From Streptomyces sp. NL15-2K (GTDB lineage Bacteria; Actinomycetota; Actinomycetes; Streptomycetales; Streptomycetaceae), in contig NZ_CP130630.1 in NCBI RefSeq assembly GCF_030551255.1, forward strand, positions 868,001 through 932,000: a stretch of DNA of 64,000 bases, given 5' to 3'. Position 1 is the first letter of the stretch. The number at the start of each line of letters is the position of its first letter. Position numbers and translations under genes: made by a program. Below the pieces are notes generated by a model. It was not told where the DNA came from and did no database searches. It was given only the letters and a program-made list of their open reading frames with translations. Shown here one piece after another: positions 24,966 through 34,356 of the stretch.

Positions 24966-26267
24966 TCACACCTCGTCGCGCGTCAGCGCCAGCAGCCGGT
25001 CCAGGACGCGGGGGCCGCCGGACCGTACGCCGTCGTGTTCGAACTCGTCGGTGACCCAGGTGCGCAGGCCGCGGATCGCGCGGGCCGTGGCGAGGGAGTG
25101 GGCGGTGTCGACGTACATGTCGTCGTGGTAGACAGCCGCCGCGACCGGCACTTCGTTGGCGGCCAGGCGGGTGGGGTCGTACAGGGGCTGCCAGTCGGTG
25201 CGGGCGGCGAGGAGGTCGGCGGTCTCGCGCAGCGGGCGCAGGGCCGGGTCGCAGTCGAACATCCATGGGTGGACCGATTCGCCGGTGAACAGCAGCGGGC
25301 CGTCGCCCGTGAGGGTCTTGGCGGCGTCGAACTGCGGGAACTCGGTGCGGACGCGTTCGGCCGACCAGGCGGTGGGGCGCTCGTCCTGGCCGTAGATCGC
25401 CTCGTGGACGAGGGCGTACAGGGGGTGGCTCGCGTACGACAGGAGTCCCTGGACCTCTTCCTGGAACGCGTCGGCGAGGGCCGGGCCCTGCGGGGTGCGG
25501 ACGAAGGCGTGTTCCAGCAGGTAGTGCAGGCGGTGGCTGCCCTCGCTGCCGCCGAGGAGGATGCCGAGGGACTGGAAGGCCTCGGCGGTGAGCCGGTAGC
25601 CGTTCGGCAGGACCGGCTCGTGCCGCAGCAGGTACTCGGCGATCTGCCGGGCGCGGTCGACGTCCTGCGGGTAGCGCGCGTAGTGCGCGGTGACCTTGCG
25701 TTCGATGCGGGGGTAGGCGGCCCGGTAGACGTCGTCGGCGTGGGCGTCGAGCGCGGGCAGGCCGCCGGTGATCAGGGCGGCGGCGAGGCCTTCGGGGGCG
25801 GTGGAGAGATAGGCCACCGTGCAGAAGCCGCCGAAGCTCTGGCCGAGGACGCTCCAGGGGGCGCCGCCGGTGACGGACGGGCGGATCGCCTCGCAGTCGC
25901 GGACGATCGCGTCGGCACGGAAGTGGCCGAGGTAGGCGGCCTGTTCGGCGGGGCCGCCGCGCAGCGGGAGCGTCTGCCGGTTGGCGGGGGTGGAGTGGCC
26001 GGTGCCGCGCTGGTCCAGGAGCAGGACGCGGAACTCCTTCAGGGCGCGGCCGAGCCAGGCCTGCTTGCCGACGAAGCGGTTCGCCCCGAAGCCGGGGCCG
26101 CCCTGGAGGTAGAGCAGCCACGGCAGGTCCTGGTGCGCCTTGTCGCTCGCGACGACCTCGCGGGCGTAGAGCTCGATCGTCTCCCCCGCCGGGTCGTCGT
26201 GGTCGAGGGGCACGGTGAAGTGGCGGTCGGTGAGGACGACGCCGGGCTGGCGGTAGCTGACGGTCAA
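24966..26267 (-). CDS. alpha/beta hydrolase, proline iminopeptidase-like (S33)
   Basis: A 433-residue alpha/beta hydrolase. LYLQGGPGFGANR is the oxyanion segment (HGGPG-like), LLDQRGTGHSTP is typical of prolyl aminopeptidases, GQSFGGFC carries the nucleophilic Ser, and the distal HDDMYVD and EFEHDGVRSGG regions supply acid and His. Such enzymes release N-terminal proline from peptides in the cytoplasm. I chose the TTG at 26267 because CGGGAG lies 5-6 nt upstream; a GTG 22 codons further upstream lacks a ribosome site. Confidence 0.85.
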   Translation of the reverse strand: MTVSYRQPGVVLTDRHFTVPLDHDDPAGETIELYAREVVASDKAHQDLPWLLYLQGGPGFGANRFVGKQAWLGRALKEFRVLLLDQRGTGHSTPANRQTLPLRGGPAEQAAYLGHFRADAIVRDCEAIRPSVTGGAPWSVLGQSFGGFCTVAYLSTAPEGLAAALITGGLPALDAHADDVYRAAYPRIERKVTAHYARYPQDVDRARQIAEYLLRHEPVLPNGYRLTAEAFQSLGILLGGSEGSHRLHYLLEHAFVRTPQGPALADAFQEEVQGLLSYASHPLYALVHEAIYGQDERPTAWSAERVRTEFPQFDAAKTLTGDGPLLFTGESVHPWMFDCDPALRPLRETADLLAARTDWQPLYDPTRLAANEVPVAAAVYHDDMYVDTAHSLATARAIRGLRTWVTDEFEHDGVRSGGPRVLDRLLALTRDEV

Positions 26268-26428
26268 CGGGGCTCCCGGTGCGGACGGACTGCTGGCCGC
26301 GTCCCAGTTCAGCACATGTCCGGCGGGCCGCCACGTCCGGGGATCATGAACGGCCGCTGAACGGCGGCACAGCACAGGCGCCGGCAGCTGCTGAACGCCG
26401 GCTCAGTATGCCGGTGTCGTACGGCGGC

Positions 26429-27454
26429 TCAGCGCGCCGACAGGCTGGAGCGTCGTACCACCAGTTCGGGCTGGAGCACGACCCGCCGGTGCTCGTGCTT
26501 ACGCGGTGAGTTCTCCGTCTCCGTCTCCTCCAGCAGGAGCTCCGCGGCCAGGGCGCCCATGGTGACGGCGGGCTGCCGTACCGAGGTGAGCGGGACGGCC
26601 GCGGCGGCCGCGAACTCGATGTCGTCGTAGCCGACGATCGCGAGGTCGTCGGGGACGCCGACGCCGGCCGCGAACATGGCCTGCAGGACGCCCAGGGCGA
26701 GCAGGTCGTTGGCGCAGAACACGGCGGTCGGCCGGTCGGCGAGGCCGAGGAGTCGGGCACCGGCGTCCCGGCCGGCGGCCACGTCGAGCCGCTCGGTGGG
26801 CAGCTCTCGCAGGCACTGCGGGCCCAGTCCCGCCTCGGCCAGGGCGTTGAGAGCGCCCGTACGGCGGTCGCGGACCTGGTTGAGGCCGGGCGGGCCGCTG
26901 ACGTACGCGATGGAGCGGTGCCCGGCATCGACGAGGTGGCGTACGGCCAGCGCGCCGCCCGCCACGTCGTCGACGGACACCGAGCACTCGGTGGTGCCCT
27001 CGGCGACCCGGTCGACGAGGACGAAGGGGATGCCGTGCCGCCGGAAGGACTCGATGTTGCGGCCGGTGGCGTCGGCGGGGGTGAGCAGCACGCCGCGGAC
27101 CCGCTGCTCGGCGAAGAGCGACAGGTACTCGGCCTCCTCGCTCGGGTTCTGGGCGCTGTTGCAGACCATCACGCCGAGCTGCGCCTCGCGCGCGGCCCGT
27201 TCGGCACCGCGCGCGACGTCGACGAAGAAGGGGTTGCCCATGTCGAGGACGAGCAGGCCCATGATCCGGCTGCGGCCCGCGCGCAGCTGGCGCGCGGACT
27301 CGCTGCGGACGTAGCCCAGCCGGTCTATCGCGGACAGCACCCGTGCCCGGGTCTCGGTCGCGACCGTGTCCGGACGGTTGATGACGTTCGACACCGTGCC
27401 GACGGAGACTCCGGCGGCACGGGCGACGTCCTTGATACCCACCGACTGGGACAT
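26429..27454 (-). CDS. LacI family regulator, probable rhamnose repressor
   Basis: A 341-residue regulator. The N-terminal HTH and hinge (residues 5-60, IKDVARAAGVSVGTVSNVIN and SARQLRAGRS) precede a periplasmic-binding-like effector domain. It is the last gene of the leftward rhamnose operon (importer, mutarotase, propeller enzyme, this gene), 78 bp after the propeller gene. LacI-type palindromes with a central CG or GG lie upstream of the importer, the isomerase and the rhamnosidase (34151, 34328, 45397), and this is the natural candidate to bind them. The inducer is inferred to be rhamnose or a catabolite. GGAGGT precedes the ATG. Confidence 0.85.
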   Translation of the reverse strand: MSQSVGIKDVARAAGVSVGTVSNVINRPDTVATETRARVLSAIDRLGYVRSESARQLRAGRSRIMGLLVLDMGNPFFVDVARGAERAAREAQLGVMVCNSAQNPSEEAEYLSLFAEQRVRGVLLTPADATGRNIESFRRHGIPFVLVDRVAEGTTECSVSVDDVAGGALAVRHLVDAGHRSIAYVSGPPGLNQVRDRRTGALNALAEAGLGPQCLRELPTERLDVAAGRDAGARLLGLADRPTAVFCANDLLALGVLQAMFAAGVGVPDDLAIVGYDDIEFAAAAAVPLTSVRQPAVTMGALAAELLLEETETENSPRKHEHRRVVLQPELVVRRSSLSAR

Positions 27455-27532
27455 CAGGCAGGTACCTCCACGGGAGCGATGGGTTGCCGGAAGGCCTTCA
27501 CATTACCGTCCTTCTTCACGCATCAGGCCCGG

Positions 27533-28957
27533 TCACGCGGGCAACGCGAAGTCGACGACGTGAAGCGCCGAGGGGGTCGTGCCGCTCGACTTCTCCTGGT
27601 ACATGACCGACAGGACGTTGTCGGCCTTGACCCGCATCTCGTCGATCACGACCTCGCCGAAGGCATTGAGGCCGCTGCCGTCGAACAGGATCCTCCAGTC
27701 GGTGTGTCCGGAGGCCGCGGAGGCGCCGGCGATCCGGCCGAACGGGAAGATCGCGTAGGCGTTGTCGTACTTGTCCAGGACCAGCTTGGTGCGCTGGCTG
27801 GAGTTCAGCGGGACCGGGATCTCGGTCTTCTGCCAGGTGCCGGAGGCGTTCTTGCGGACGTGGAAGGCACGGCCGTTGGTGGTGCGGTCGGTCACGTAAT
27901 TCGTCGTGCACTGGCCGAAGCGGCCGGGGACGTAGGAGATGATCGCGTGCGGGCGGCCGGCGGAGTCGGTGGCCTGGCTCTCCTGGTTCATCAGGGAGTG
28001 GTCGGGGTTGAGCGGGTCCACCACGAGGCCGCCGTCGGTGACGGACACCTTGTCGGAGCCGCCGGTGGTGCCGACGACCGCGCCCGCGTTGTTGCGCCAG
28101 GTCCGGCCCCGGTCGTCCGAGTAGACGTAGCCGGTGTCGTGGTTGGTGATGCCGCCGCCGTTGCACATCACGGCGCCGTTCTGCTCGCGCCAGGTGAAGA
28201 AGGAGTGCAGCCGGCCGCCGGCGTCGTAGTCGATGCCGTGCAGGTACATGTTGCGGGCCGTGCTGGAGCCGTGCTCGCTGGTGTAGGTGCCGGTGGAGCT
28301 GGACCACTCGCCGAGGTTGGTCCACTTGGTGCCGTCGTACTCGGCGAGGGCGTTGCGGCCGTTGCCGGAGATCGCGACACGGTAGCTGAGCTGGAGCCGG
28401 CCCTCGGGAGTGGAGACGAACTGGGGGTAGGTGAACTGCGAGGTGAGCGCGAGTCCGTCGAGGGTGGACTGCGGTGCGCCGAAGCGGCTCGTGGTCCAGC
28501 TCAGCCCGGCCGGGTTGTCCATGAGGCCGGCCACCGACTTGACGTAGGTGAAGCCGTCGCTGTGCGAGTCCATGTTGAGGTGGAGGCGGCCGTCCACCTT
28601 GGAGACGCCCATCGAGATGACGTTGTGGGAGTCGTTGTAGCGGAGCGTGTGGCCGACCTTGACGGTGGACCAGGTGCTCGAACCGAGCACCCGGCGGCCC
28701 ACGACGGCGTTGCGGTCGGCGGTGTACCAGACGGCGTACTGGTAGCCCTTGTAGGTCAGCAGGCCGTTCTTCTGGAAGGAGTTGTTGTTGACCAGTCCGT
28801 CGTAGGACACGAAGAAGATGGCCTGGCTGTCGAGCGTGGTGGTGCCCCGCCGGGTGACCGAGGGTCCGGGGTCGGCGGCGCGGGCGGTGCCGGCGGTGAG
28901 GGCAGGGGTCATCACGGCTCCAGCGAGGGCGGCGCCCAGCAGCGTACGTCTCTTCAT
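27533..28957 (-). CDS. secreted BNR-type beta-propeller protein, putative rhamnose-releasing enzyme
   Basis: A 474-residue protein with a Tat signal (MKRRTLLGAALAG, cleavage near ARA-AD at 27). The rest is a seven-bladed propeller of the BNR_4 type, with VSYDGLVNNNS, YNDSHNVISMGV, NMDSHSDGFTY, YPQFVSTPEGRLQLSYR and HGIDYDAGG. Characterised relatives of this fold (GH145 and PL42) act on terminal L-rhamnose linked to glucuronate in arabinogalactan and gum arabic. Its place between mutarotase and regulator genes of a rhamnose operon fits that role. The assignment of activity is inference; polysaccharide lyase or another glycoside specificity is possible. Confidence 0.7.
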   Translation of the reverse strand: MKRRTLLGAALAGAVMTPALTAGTARAADPGPSVTRRGTTTLDSQAIFFVSYDGLVNNNSFQKNGLLTYKGYQYAVWYTADRNAVVGRRVLGSSTWSTVKVGHTLRYNDSHNVISMGVSKVDGRLHLNMDSHSDGFTYVKSVAGLMDNPAGLSWTTSRFGAPQSTLDGLALTSQFTYPQFVSTPEGRLQLSYRVAISGNGRNALAEYDGTKWTNLGEWSSSTGTYTSEHGSSTARNMYLHGIDYDAGGRLHSFFTWREQNGAVMCNGGGITNHDTGYVYSDDRGRTWRNNAGAVVGTTGGSDKVSVTDGGLVVDPLNPDHSLMNQESQATDSAGRPHAIISYVPGRFGQCTTNYVTDRTTNGRAFHVRKNASGTWQKTEIPVPLNSSQRTKLVLDKYDNAYAIFPFGRIAGASAASGHTDWRILFDGSGLNAFGEVVIDEMRVKADNVLSVMYQEKSSGTTPSALHVVDFALPA

Positions 28958-29012
28958 CTCGGGGACTCCGTTGTCGGCGAGGGGGAAAGCGGGGAGCAGG
29001 GCAGGAGGGGTG

Positions 29013-29333
29013 TCAGGCGAGGTGGAACACCTCGGTGAGCGGTTTCATCGCCTCGTCGGGGCGTTCGCCGTCGAGGGATTCGAAGAAGGGGCCCATCTCG
29101 GCCTGCCAGCGGGCGTTGACCTCGGTGGCCTCCATACCGGCCTTGGCGGCCTCGAAGTCCTCGGTCTCCAGGTAGCCGACGAGCAGGCCGTCGTCGCGCA
29201 GGAAGAGGGAGTAGTTGTGCCAGCCGGTGGCCGAGAGCGCCTGAAGCATCTCCGGCCACACGGCGGCATGGCGTTCGCGGTACTCGGCGATCTTGTCCTG
29301 ACGGACCTTGAGCAGGAAACAGACGCGCTGCAT
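29013..29333 (-). CDS. rhaM: L-rhamnose mutarotase
   Basis: A 106-residue ferredoxin-fold protein of the RhaM family. The conserved residues are in MQRVCFLLKVRQDKIAEYRERHAAVWPEM (His22 catalytic in E. coli RhaM), GWHNYSLFL and YLETEDFEAAKAGM. It interconverts alpha and beta anomers of L-rhamnose to feed the isomerase. The full length of the family (about 104 residues) is present. AGGAGAG precedes the ATG, 31 bp after the binding-protein gene. Confidence 0.92.
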   Translation of the reverse strand: MQRVCFLLKVRQDKIAEYRERHAAVWPEMLQALSATGWHNYSLFLRDDGLLVGYLETEDFEAAKAGMEATEVNARWQAEMGPFFESLDGERPDEAMKPLTEVFHLA

Positions 29334-29364
29334 GAAGTACCGCTCTCCTGTCGTGAGTTGGTGA

Positions 29365-30450
29365 TCAGAAGTTGAACTGGTCGATGTTCTTCTTGTCGAA
29401 GACGGTCGGCTTGCCGAGGCTGATCACGCCGTCCTTGCCGATGGTGTACTCGCCCATGGCGCCGGCCTTGAAGGTCTCGCCCTCCTTGCCGGTGATCTGA
29501 CCCGAGACCAGGGCGACGGCCGTACGGGCGGCCAGCTCGCCGAGCTTGGACGGGTCCCACAGCTCGAAGGCGTCGACGGTGCCGTTCTTGACGTACTTGC
29601 GCATGTCGTTCGGGGTGCCGAGGCCGGTCAGCTTGACCTTGCCCTTGTACTTGGAGCCCGACAGGTACTGGGCGGCCGCCTTGATGCCGACGGTGGTCGG
29701 GGAGATGATCCCCTTCAGGTTCGGGTACTCCTGGAGCAGGCCCTGGGTCTGCTGGAAGGACTTCTGGGCGTCGTCGTCACCGTAGGCGACCTTGACGAGC
29801 TTGATGTCCTTGTACTTGGGGTCCTTGAGCTCCTCCTTCATGAAGTTGATCCAGACGTTCTGGTTGGTCGCGGTCTGCGCGGCGGACAGGATCGCGATCT
29901 CGCCCTTGTAGCCGATCTGTTCGGCGAGCAGCTGCACCTCGGTGCGGCCGAGGTCCTCTGCGGACGCCTGCGAGACGAAGGCGTTGCGGCAGTCGGGGTT
30001 GGTGTCGGAGTCGTAGGTGACGACCTTGATGTCGTTCTTCATGGCCTGCTTGAGCGCGGTGCACAGGGCGCCGGGGTCCTGCGCGGAGACGGCCATGGCG
30101 TTGACCTGCTGCTGGGTGAGGGTGTTGACGTAGGACACCTGACCCGCGGTGTCGGTGGCGCTGGAGGGGCCGACCTCCTTGTAGCTGGAGCCGAGCTCCT
30201 TCACGGCCGCCTCGCCGCCCTTGTCGGCGGTGGTGAAGTACGGGTTGTTGACCTGCTTGGGCAGGAAGCCGATGGTCAGGCCCTTCTTGGTGGCCGCGTT
30301 CGGGTCGGCCTTGCCGCCCGAGGCGGCGCCGCCGGAGCTCTCGCTCTTGACGTCCTCCTTGGTGGTGCCGCCGCAGGCGGTGGCGGCCAGGGCGAGGGAG
30401 GTGACTGCGGCGAGGGCCGCACAGGTACGGCGGAGGGATGACTTGCGCAT
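29365..30450 (-). CDS. rhaS: rhamnose ABC transporter substrate-binding lipoprotein
   Basis: A 361-residue precursor with a lipoprotein signal ending in ATACGG (Cys about residue 26) and an Asn/Gly/Ser-rich linker. The mature part is a sugar-binding protein of the ribose/rhamnose type (Peripla_BP_4), with TIGFLPKQVNNPYFTT, PGALCTALKQAMKNDIKVVTYDSD and GLGTPNDMRKYVKNG. It should deliver rhamnose to the two permeases encoded upstream. AGGAACC is a weak ribosome site. A 107-bp gap to the permease gene holds an interspersed repeat. Confidence 0.9.
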   Translation of the reverse strand: MRKSSLRRTCAALAAVTSLALAATACGGTTKEDVKSESSGGAASGGKADPNAATKKGLTIGFLPKQVNNPYFTTADKGGEAAVKELGSSYKEVGPSSATDTAGQVSYVNTLTQQQVNAMAVSAQDPGALCTALKQAMKNDIKVVTYDSDTNPDCRNAFVSQASAEDLGRTEVQLLAEQIGYKGEIAILSAAQTATNQNVWINFMKEELKDPKYKDIKLVKVAYGDDDAQKSFQQTQGLLQEYPNLKGIISPTTVGIKAAAQYLSGSKYKGKVKLTGLGTPNDMRKYVKNGTVDAFELWDPSKLGELAARTAVALVSGQITGKEGETFKAGAMGEYTIGKDGVISLGKPTVFDKKNIDQFNF

Positions 30451-30480
30451 GGCGGTTCCTTTTGGCGGAGGTGAGTGGAT

Positions 30481-30553
30481 GCCCCTAGGGGCGCGGGGCT
30501 GTATCGATATGCGGCTCCGCCGCGTGGGCGCGACCAGCCACAGACGACCCGCA
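30481..30553. repeat. Streptomyces-type interspersed repeat (long form)
   Basis: The segment contains GGCGCGGGGCTGTATCGATA, the hairpin GCGGCTCCGCCGC and GCGCGACCAGCCACAGACG. Its complement shares GTCTGTGGCTGGTCGCGC and CCCGCGCCC with the repeat at 35545-35590, where the hairpin part is replaced by a short AGTTC. I recognise this as a common intergenic repeat of Streptomyces chromosomes. It lies within the rhamnose importer operon, between permease and binding-protein genes. Confidence 0.7.
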
Positions 30554-30557
30554 GGTT

Positions 30558-31559
30558 TCAAACGGCCTTTCCAGCGGAGCGTGCCGCCCTCGCGACGGAG
30601 ATCTGCCGTGCGACCCGGGGGGCGAGCACGGAGAGGACGAGCAGAACGCCGGTGACGACAATCTGCGACTGGGCGGAGACGTCCTGGAGGCTCATCACGT
30701 TCTGCAGCGCGCCGAGCAGGAAGACTCCCGCGATCGCGCCGCCGAGCGTGCCCTTGCCTCCGTCGAAGTCGATGCCGCCCAGCAACACGGCTGCCACGAC
30801 GGAGAGTTCGAGGCCGGTGGCGTTGTCGTAGCGGGCGCTGGCGTAGTGGAGCGCCCAGAAGATGCCGGTGAGGGAGGCCATCAGGCCGGTCACCGTGAAC
30901 AGGATGAGCTTCTGCCGCTTGACCCGGATGCCGGCGAACCGCGCGGCCTCCTCATTGGCGCCGATCGCGAACAGCGACCGTCCGAACGGGGTGGCGTGCA
31001 GGGCGACCAGGGCGATCGCGAGCAGGACCAGGAAGGGCAGGAAGGCCTGCGGGATGAACGTGTCGCCGATGCGCCCGGCGGCGAAGTCCAGGTACTGGGT
31101 GGGGAAGTCGGTCACCGCGTCCGAGCCGAGCACGATCTGCGCGATGCCCCGGTAGGCGGCGAGTGTGCCGATGGTGACGGCGAGGGACGGCAGCCCGAGC
31201 CGGGTCACCAGCAGGCCGTTGATCAGTCCGCAGACCACGCCAAGGAGCAGGCAGATCGGGATGATCGCCTCGATCGTCATGCCCTCGTTCCACAGGGCGC
31301 CCATCACCGCGCCGGACAGGCCGGCCGTGGAGGCGACCGACAGGTCGATCTCGCCGGCGACCACCAGCAGCGTCATCGGCAGGGCGATCAGCGCGATCGG
31401 CAGGGTGTTGCCGAGCAGGAACGACAGGTTGAGGGCGTTGCCGAAGCCGTCGACGGTGGAGAAGGACAGCAGCAACAGGACGATCAGGAGGACGCCGACG
31501 GCCCCATCCCACCTCAAAGAGGCGGACCAGCGGATCGCACGGCTGAGGGACTCAGGCAT
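30558..31559 (-). CDS. rhaQ: rhamnose ABC transporter permease
   Basis: A 333-residue permease of the RbsC/BPD_transp_2 family with about 8-10 hydrophobic helices. Family signatures are VVAGEIDLSVASTAGLSGAVMG, TIGTLAAYRGIAQIVLGS, IGANEEAARFAGIRV and AAVLLGGIDFDGGKGTLGGA. It pairs with the second permease, which it overlaps by 8 nt, to form the membrane channel of the rhamnose importer. The rha names follow the Rhizobium rhaSTPQ system. Confidence 0.88.
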   Translation of the reverse strand: MPESLSRAIRWSASLRWDGAVGVLLIVLLLLSFSTVDGFGNALNLSFLLGNTLPIALIALPMTLLVVAGEIDLSVASTAGLSGAVMGALWNEGMTIEAIIPICLLLGVVCGLINGLLVTRLGLPSLAVTIGTLAAYRGIAQIVLGSDAVTDFPTQYLDFAAGRIGDTFIPQAFLPFLVLLAIALVALHATPFGRSLFAIGANEEAARFAGIRVKRQKLILFTVTGLMASLTGIFWALHYASARYDNATGLELSVVAAVLLGGIDFDGGKGTLGGAIAGVFLLGALQNVMSLQDVSAQSQIVVTGVLLVLSVLAPRVARQISVARAARSAGKAV

Positions 31560-32592
31560 GGCGGGCGTTCCTCTTCTTCAGTGCGGAGGCCACGCGCAGC
31601 GCGACGATCCGGTCGACCGCGATGGCGAGGATGAGCAGGGTGCCGTTGATGGCCATCACCCACACGGAACTGACGCCGAGGGCAGGCAGCACGCTGTTGA
31701 TGGAGGTCAGCAGCAGCGCGCCGAGCGCGGCGCCGTAGACGCTGCCGGAGCCACCGGTGAAGACCACGCCGCCGACCACGACCGCGCTGACGACGGTGAG
31801 TTCGTAGCCGTTGCCGGTGCCGGAGTCGACGTTGCCGAACCGGGCCAGGTACATCGCCCCGGCGAGGCCCGCGAGGGCGCCGCAGAAGGTGTACGCGGTG
31901 AGGGTCCGCTTGCGGACCGCGATGCCGGCGAGCCGGGCGGCCTCCGGGTTGGAGCCGAGCGCGTACAGCTCGCGTCCGCTGCCGAAGTGCTTCAGGTAGT
32001 ACGCGGTCGCCACCAGCACGGCGAGGGCGATCATCGCCAGCCACGGCACCGCGGAGATGCCCCCGGAGCCGAAGTCCACGAAACCGCCGGGCAGGTCGGC
32101 CGCGGTGATCTGGCGGGAGCCCACCCAGATGGAGTCGATGCCGCGGATGATGTACATCGTGCCGAGGGTGACGACGAGCGCGGGCACCTGGCCCAAGCTG
32201 ACCAGCAGGCCGTTGAGCAGGCCGAAGCCGACACCCATCAGGACCGCCAGGAGTACGGCCACGACGGAGTCGCCGCCGCCCTGGAGGTACGTACCGGCGG
32301 CGAAGGCGCTGATGCCGAGGGTGGAGCCGACCGAGAGGTCGACGTTGCGGGTGATGACGACCAGCGCCTGGCCGGTGGCGACCAGCACCAGGATGGTCGC
32401 GTTCAGCAGCAGGTCCTTGATGCCCTGCTCGGACAGGAACTCGCTGTTGCCTGCCTGGGTGATGGCGATCATCACCAGGAAGACGACCAGGATGGCGAGT
32501 TCGCGCATCTTGAAGACGCGGTCGACGAGCCGGGTGCCGCTGGACTTGGGCACGTCGGCGACGGGGGTCTCGTTCGGGGTGAGGACCGTCAT
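31552..32592 (-). CDS. rhaP: rhamnose ABC transporter permease
   Basis: A 346-residue RbsC-type permease with [58 protein letters not shown] and [19 protein letters not shown]. About nine hydrophobic helices are visible. The ATG at 32592 overlaps the stop of the ATPase gene in an ATGA arrangement, and its own stop overlaps the second permease gene, so the three are translationally coupled. Confidence 0.9.
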   Translation of the reverse strand: MTVLTPNETPVADVPKSSGTRLVDRVFKMRELAILVVFLVMIAITQAGNSEFLSEQGIKDLLLNATILVLVATGQALVVITRNVDLSVGSTLGISAFAAGTYLQGGGDSVVAVLLAVLMGVGFGLLNGLLVSLGQVPALVVTLGTMYIIRGIDSIWVGSRQITAADLPGGFVDFGSGGISAVPWLAMIALAVLVATAYYLKHFGSGRELYALGSNPEAARLAGIAVRKRTLTAYTFCGALAGLAGAMYLARFGNVDSGTGNGYELTVVSAVVVGGVVFTGGSGSVYGAALGALLLTSINSVLPALGVSSVWVMAINGTLLILAIAVDRIVALRVASALKKRNARHA

Positions 32593-34106
32593 GCGGCGGC
32601 CCTCCCGGTGGCTGCGGCCATCACGGACTCCTCGGTGGCTTCGGCGCGCGGGATCTCGGCGGTGAGGCGGCCCTCGTGCATCACGAGCACGCGGTCGGCC
32701 ATGCCGAGGATCTCGGGCAGGTCGGAGGAGATCATCAGTACGGCCACGCCGTCGGCGGCCAGCCGGCTGAGCAGCCGGTGCACCTCGGCCTTGGTGCCGA
32801 CGTCGATGCCGCGGGTCGGCTCGTCGACGATCAGTACCTTGGGGCCGGTGGCGAGCCACTTGGCCAGGACGACCTTCTGCTGGTTGCCGCCGGACAGCGT
32901 GTTCACGGTGTCGGCGATCCGGGCGTACTTGACCTGGAGCTTGACGGCCCAGTCGAGGGAGCGGCTGCGTTCGGCGCCGCGGTCCACGAGCCCGGCCTTC
33001 ACCGTCGTCCGAAGACCGGTGAGCCCGATGTTGCGCTCGATGGACATGTCCATCACCAGGCCCTGCGCGCGCCGGTCCTCAGGGACGAGGGCGAGCCCGG
33101 CGGCCATCGCGGTGGACGGGGCCCCGTTGGTGAGCTTGCGCCCCTGGACCTCGACCTCGCCCGCGTCCCAGCTGTCGATGCCGAAGACGGCCCGGGCGAC
33201 CTCCGTACGGCCTGCGCCGACGAGCCCGGCGAGACCTACGATCTCCCCGTGCCGTACGTCGAAGGACACGTCGGTGAAGACGCCTTCCCGGGTCAGCCGG
33301 CGCACGCTCAGCGCGACCTCTCCGGGCTTGACCTCCTGCTTCGGATACAGGTCGTCGAGATCGCGGCCGACCATGCGGCGTACGAGGTCGTCCTCGGTCA
33401 TGTCGTCGAGCGGCTCGCTGGCGATCCAGGCGCCGTCGCGCAAGGTGGTCACCCGTTGGCAGATCTGGAAGATCTCCTCGAGGCGGTGCGAGATGAAGAG
33501 GACGGCGGCGCCCTGCTCACGCAGGGTGCGCACGACGCCGAAGAGCCGGGCCACCTCACTGCCGGTGAGGGCGGCCGTCGGCTCGTCCATGATCAGTACG
33601 CGGGCGTCGAAGGAGAGGGCCTTGGCGATCTCGACGATCTGCTGGTCGGCGATCGACAGGCCGCGGGCGGGGCGGTCGGGGTCGAGTTCGACGCCGAGAC
33701 TCTGCATCAGGGCCAGGGTCGCGGCGTGCGTGGCCTTGTGGTCGATCCGGCCGAGGGCACGCCGCGGCTGACGGCCCATGAAGATGTTCTCGGCGATCGA
33801 CAGGTCGGGAAAGAGCGTGGGCTCTTGGTAGATCACGGCGATACCGGCGTCGCGGGCGTCGCCCGGGCCGTGGAAGAGGACGGGCTCACCTTCGAGCAGC
33901 ACCTGGCCGGCATCCGGTCGGTGCACCCCGGCGAGCGTCTTGATGAGGGTCGACTTGCCCGCGCCGTTCTCACCGGCGAGGGCATGGACCTCGCCGGGGA
34001 ACAGCTCCAGGGACACGTCCCGCAGGGCGCGCACCGCTCCGAAGGACTTCGATACGTCCTTGAGCGACAACACCGGGGCCGGACCCGCTTCGGACGGGTG
34101 GGTCAT
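32589..34106 (-). CDS. rhaT: rhamnose ABC transporter ATP-binding protein
   Basis: A 505-residue protein with two ABC domains, as in RbsA/MglA-type sugar importers. Domain 1 has the Walker [10 protein letters not shown] (about residues 46-54) and signature [15 protein letters not shown] with Walker [13 protein letters not shown]. Domain 2 (from about 260) has a degenerate Walker A (GLVGAGRTE), signature [15 protein letters not shown] and Walker [13 protein letters not shown]. First gene of the leftward rhamnose operon; a TGAAA-GG-TTTCA palindrome lies 45-56 bp upstream of the start. Confidence 0.92.
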   Translation of the reverse strand: MTHPSEAGPAPVLSLKDVSKSFGAVRALRDVSLELFPGEVHALAGENGAGKSTLIKTLAGVHRPDAGQVLLEGEPVLFHGPGDARDAGIAVIYQEPTLFPDLSIAENIFMGRQPRRALGRIDHKATHAATLALMQSLGVELDPDRPARGLSIADQQIVEIAKALSFDARVLIMDEPTAALTGSEVARLFGVVRTLREQGAAVLFISHRLEEIFQICQRVTTLRDGAWIASEPLDDMTEDDLVRRMVGRDLDDLYPKQEVKPGEVALSVRRLTREGVFTDVSFDVRHGEIVGLAGLVGAGRTEVARAVFGIDSWDAGEVEVQGRKLTNGAPSTAMAAGLALVPEDRRAQGLVMDMSIERNIGLTGLRTTVKAGLVDRGAERSRSLDWAVKLQVKYARIADTVNTLSGGNQQKVVLAKWLATGPKVLIVDEPTRGIDVGTKAEVHRLLSRLAADGVAVLMISSDLPEILGMADRVLVMHEGRLTAEIPRAEATEESVMAAATGRAAA

Positions 34107-34150
34107 GAGGGGCTCCTCGACGACGCCGGCGGGACTCCGTCACAGCGTCG

Positions 34151-34162
34151 TGAAAGGTTTCA
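34151..34162 (-). promoter_or_regulatory. candidate rhamnose operator 1 (importer side)
   Basis: TGAAAGGTTTCA has perfect 5-bp arms (TGAAA/TTTCA) around a GG centre. It lies 45 bp upstream of the importer ATPase start, in the 250-bp divergent region shared with rhamnose isomerase. The arms resemble those of the palindromes at 34328 and 45397, suggesting one LacI-type regulator. Confidence 0.5.
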
Positions 34163-34327
34163 ACTCGGTTGCCGGGACGTTAGGCGCGCCAGCCATGTCA
34201 CGTCAATGGGTCCGGGTCGAAAAAGTTTCGATAGGTATTCGATAGGCAAAGGTCACGGTCAGAGCACGGGAGACCGGCTGTGCCGGACCCCTTGACACCC
34301 CTACGGACGAGCCATAGCTTCGCGTTT

Positions 34328-34339
34328 TGAATCGATTCA
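34328..34339 (+). promoter_or_regulatory. candidate rhamnose operator 2 (isomerase side)
   Basis: TGAATCGATTCA is a perfect 12-bp palindrome with the central CG typical of LacI-family operators. It ends 4 bp before the ribosome site GAAGGAG and 17 bp before the GTG start of rhamnose isomerase, a position suited to repression. Eleven of 12 bases recur upstream of the GH78 rhamnosidase gene. Confidence 0.65.
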
Positions 34340-34356
34340 TACGAAGGAGCCCTCAA

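Noticed and set aside
24934..26334. Long out-of-frame reading over the iminopeptidase gene
   Set aside because: Low-complexity Pro/Arg-rich shadow of a gene with clear S33 motifs.
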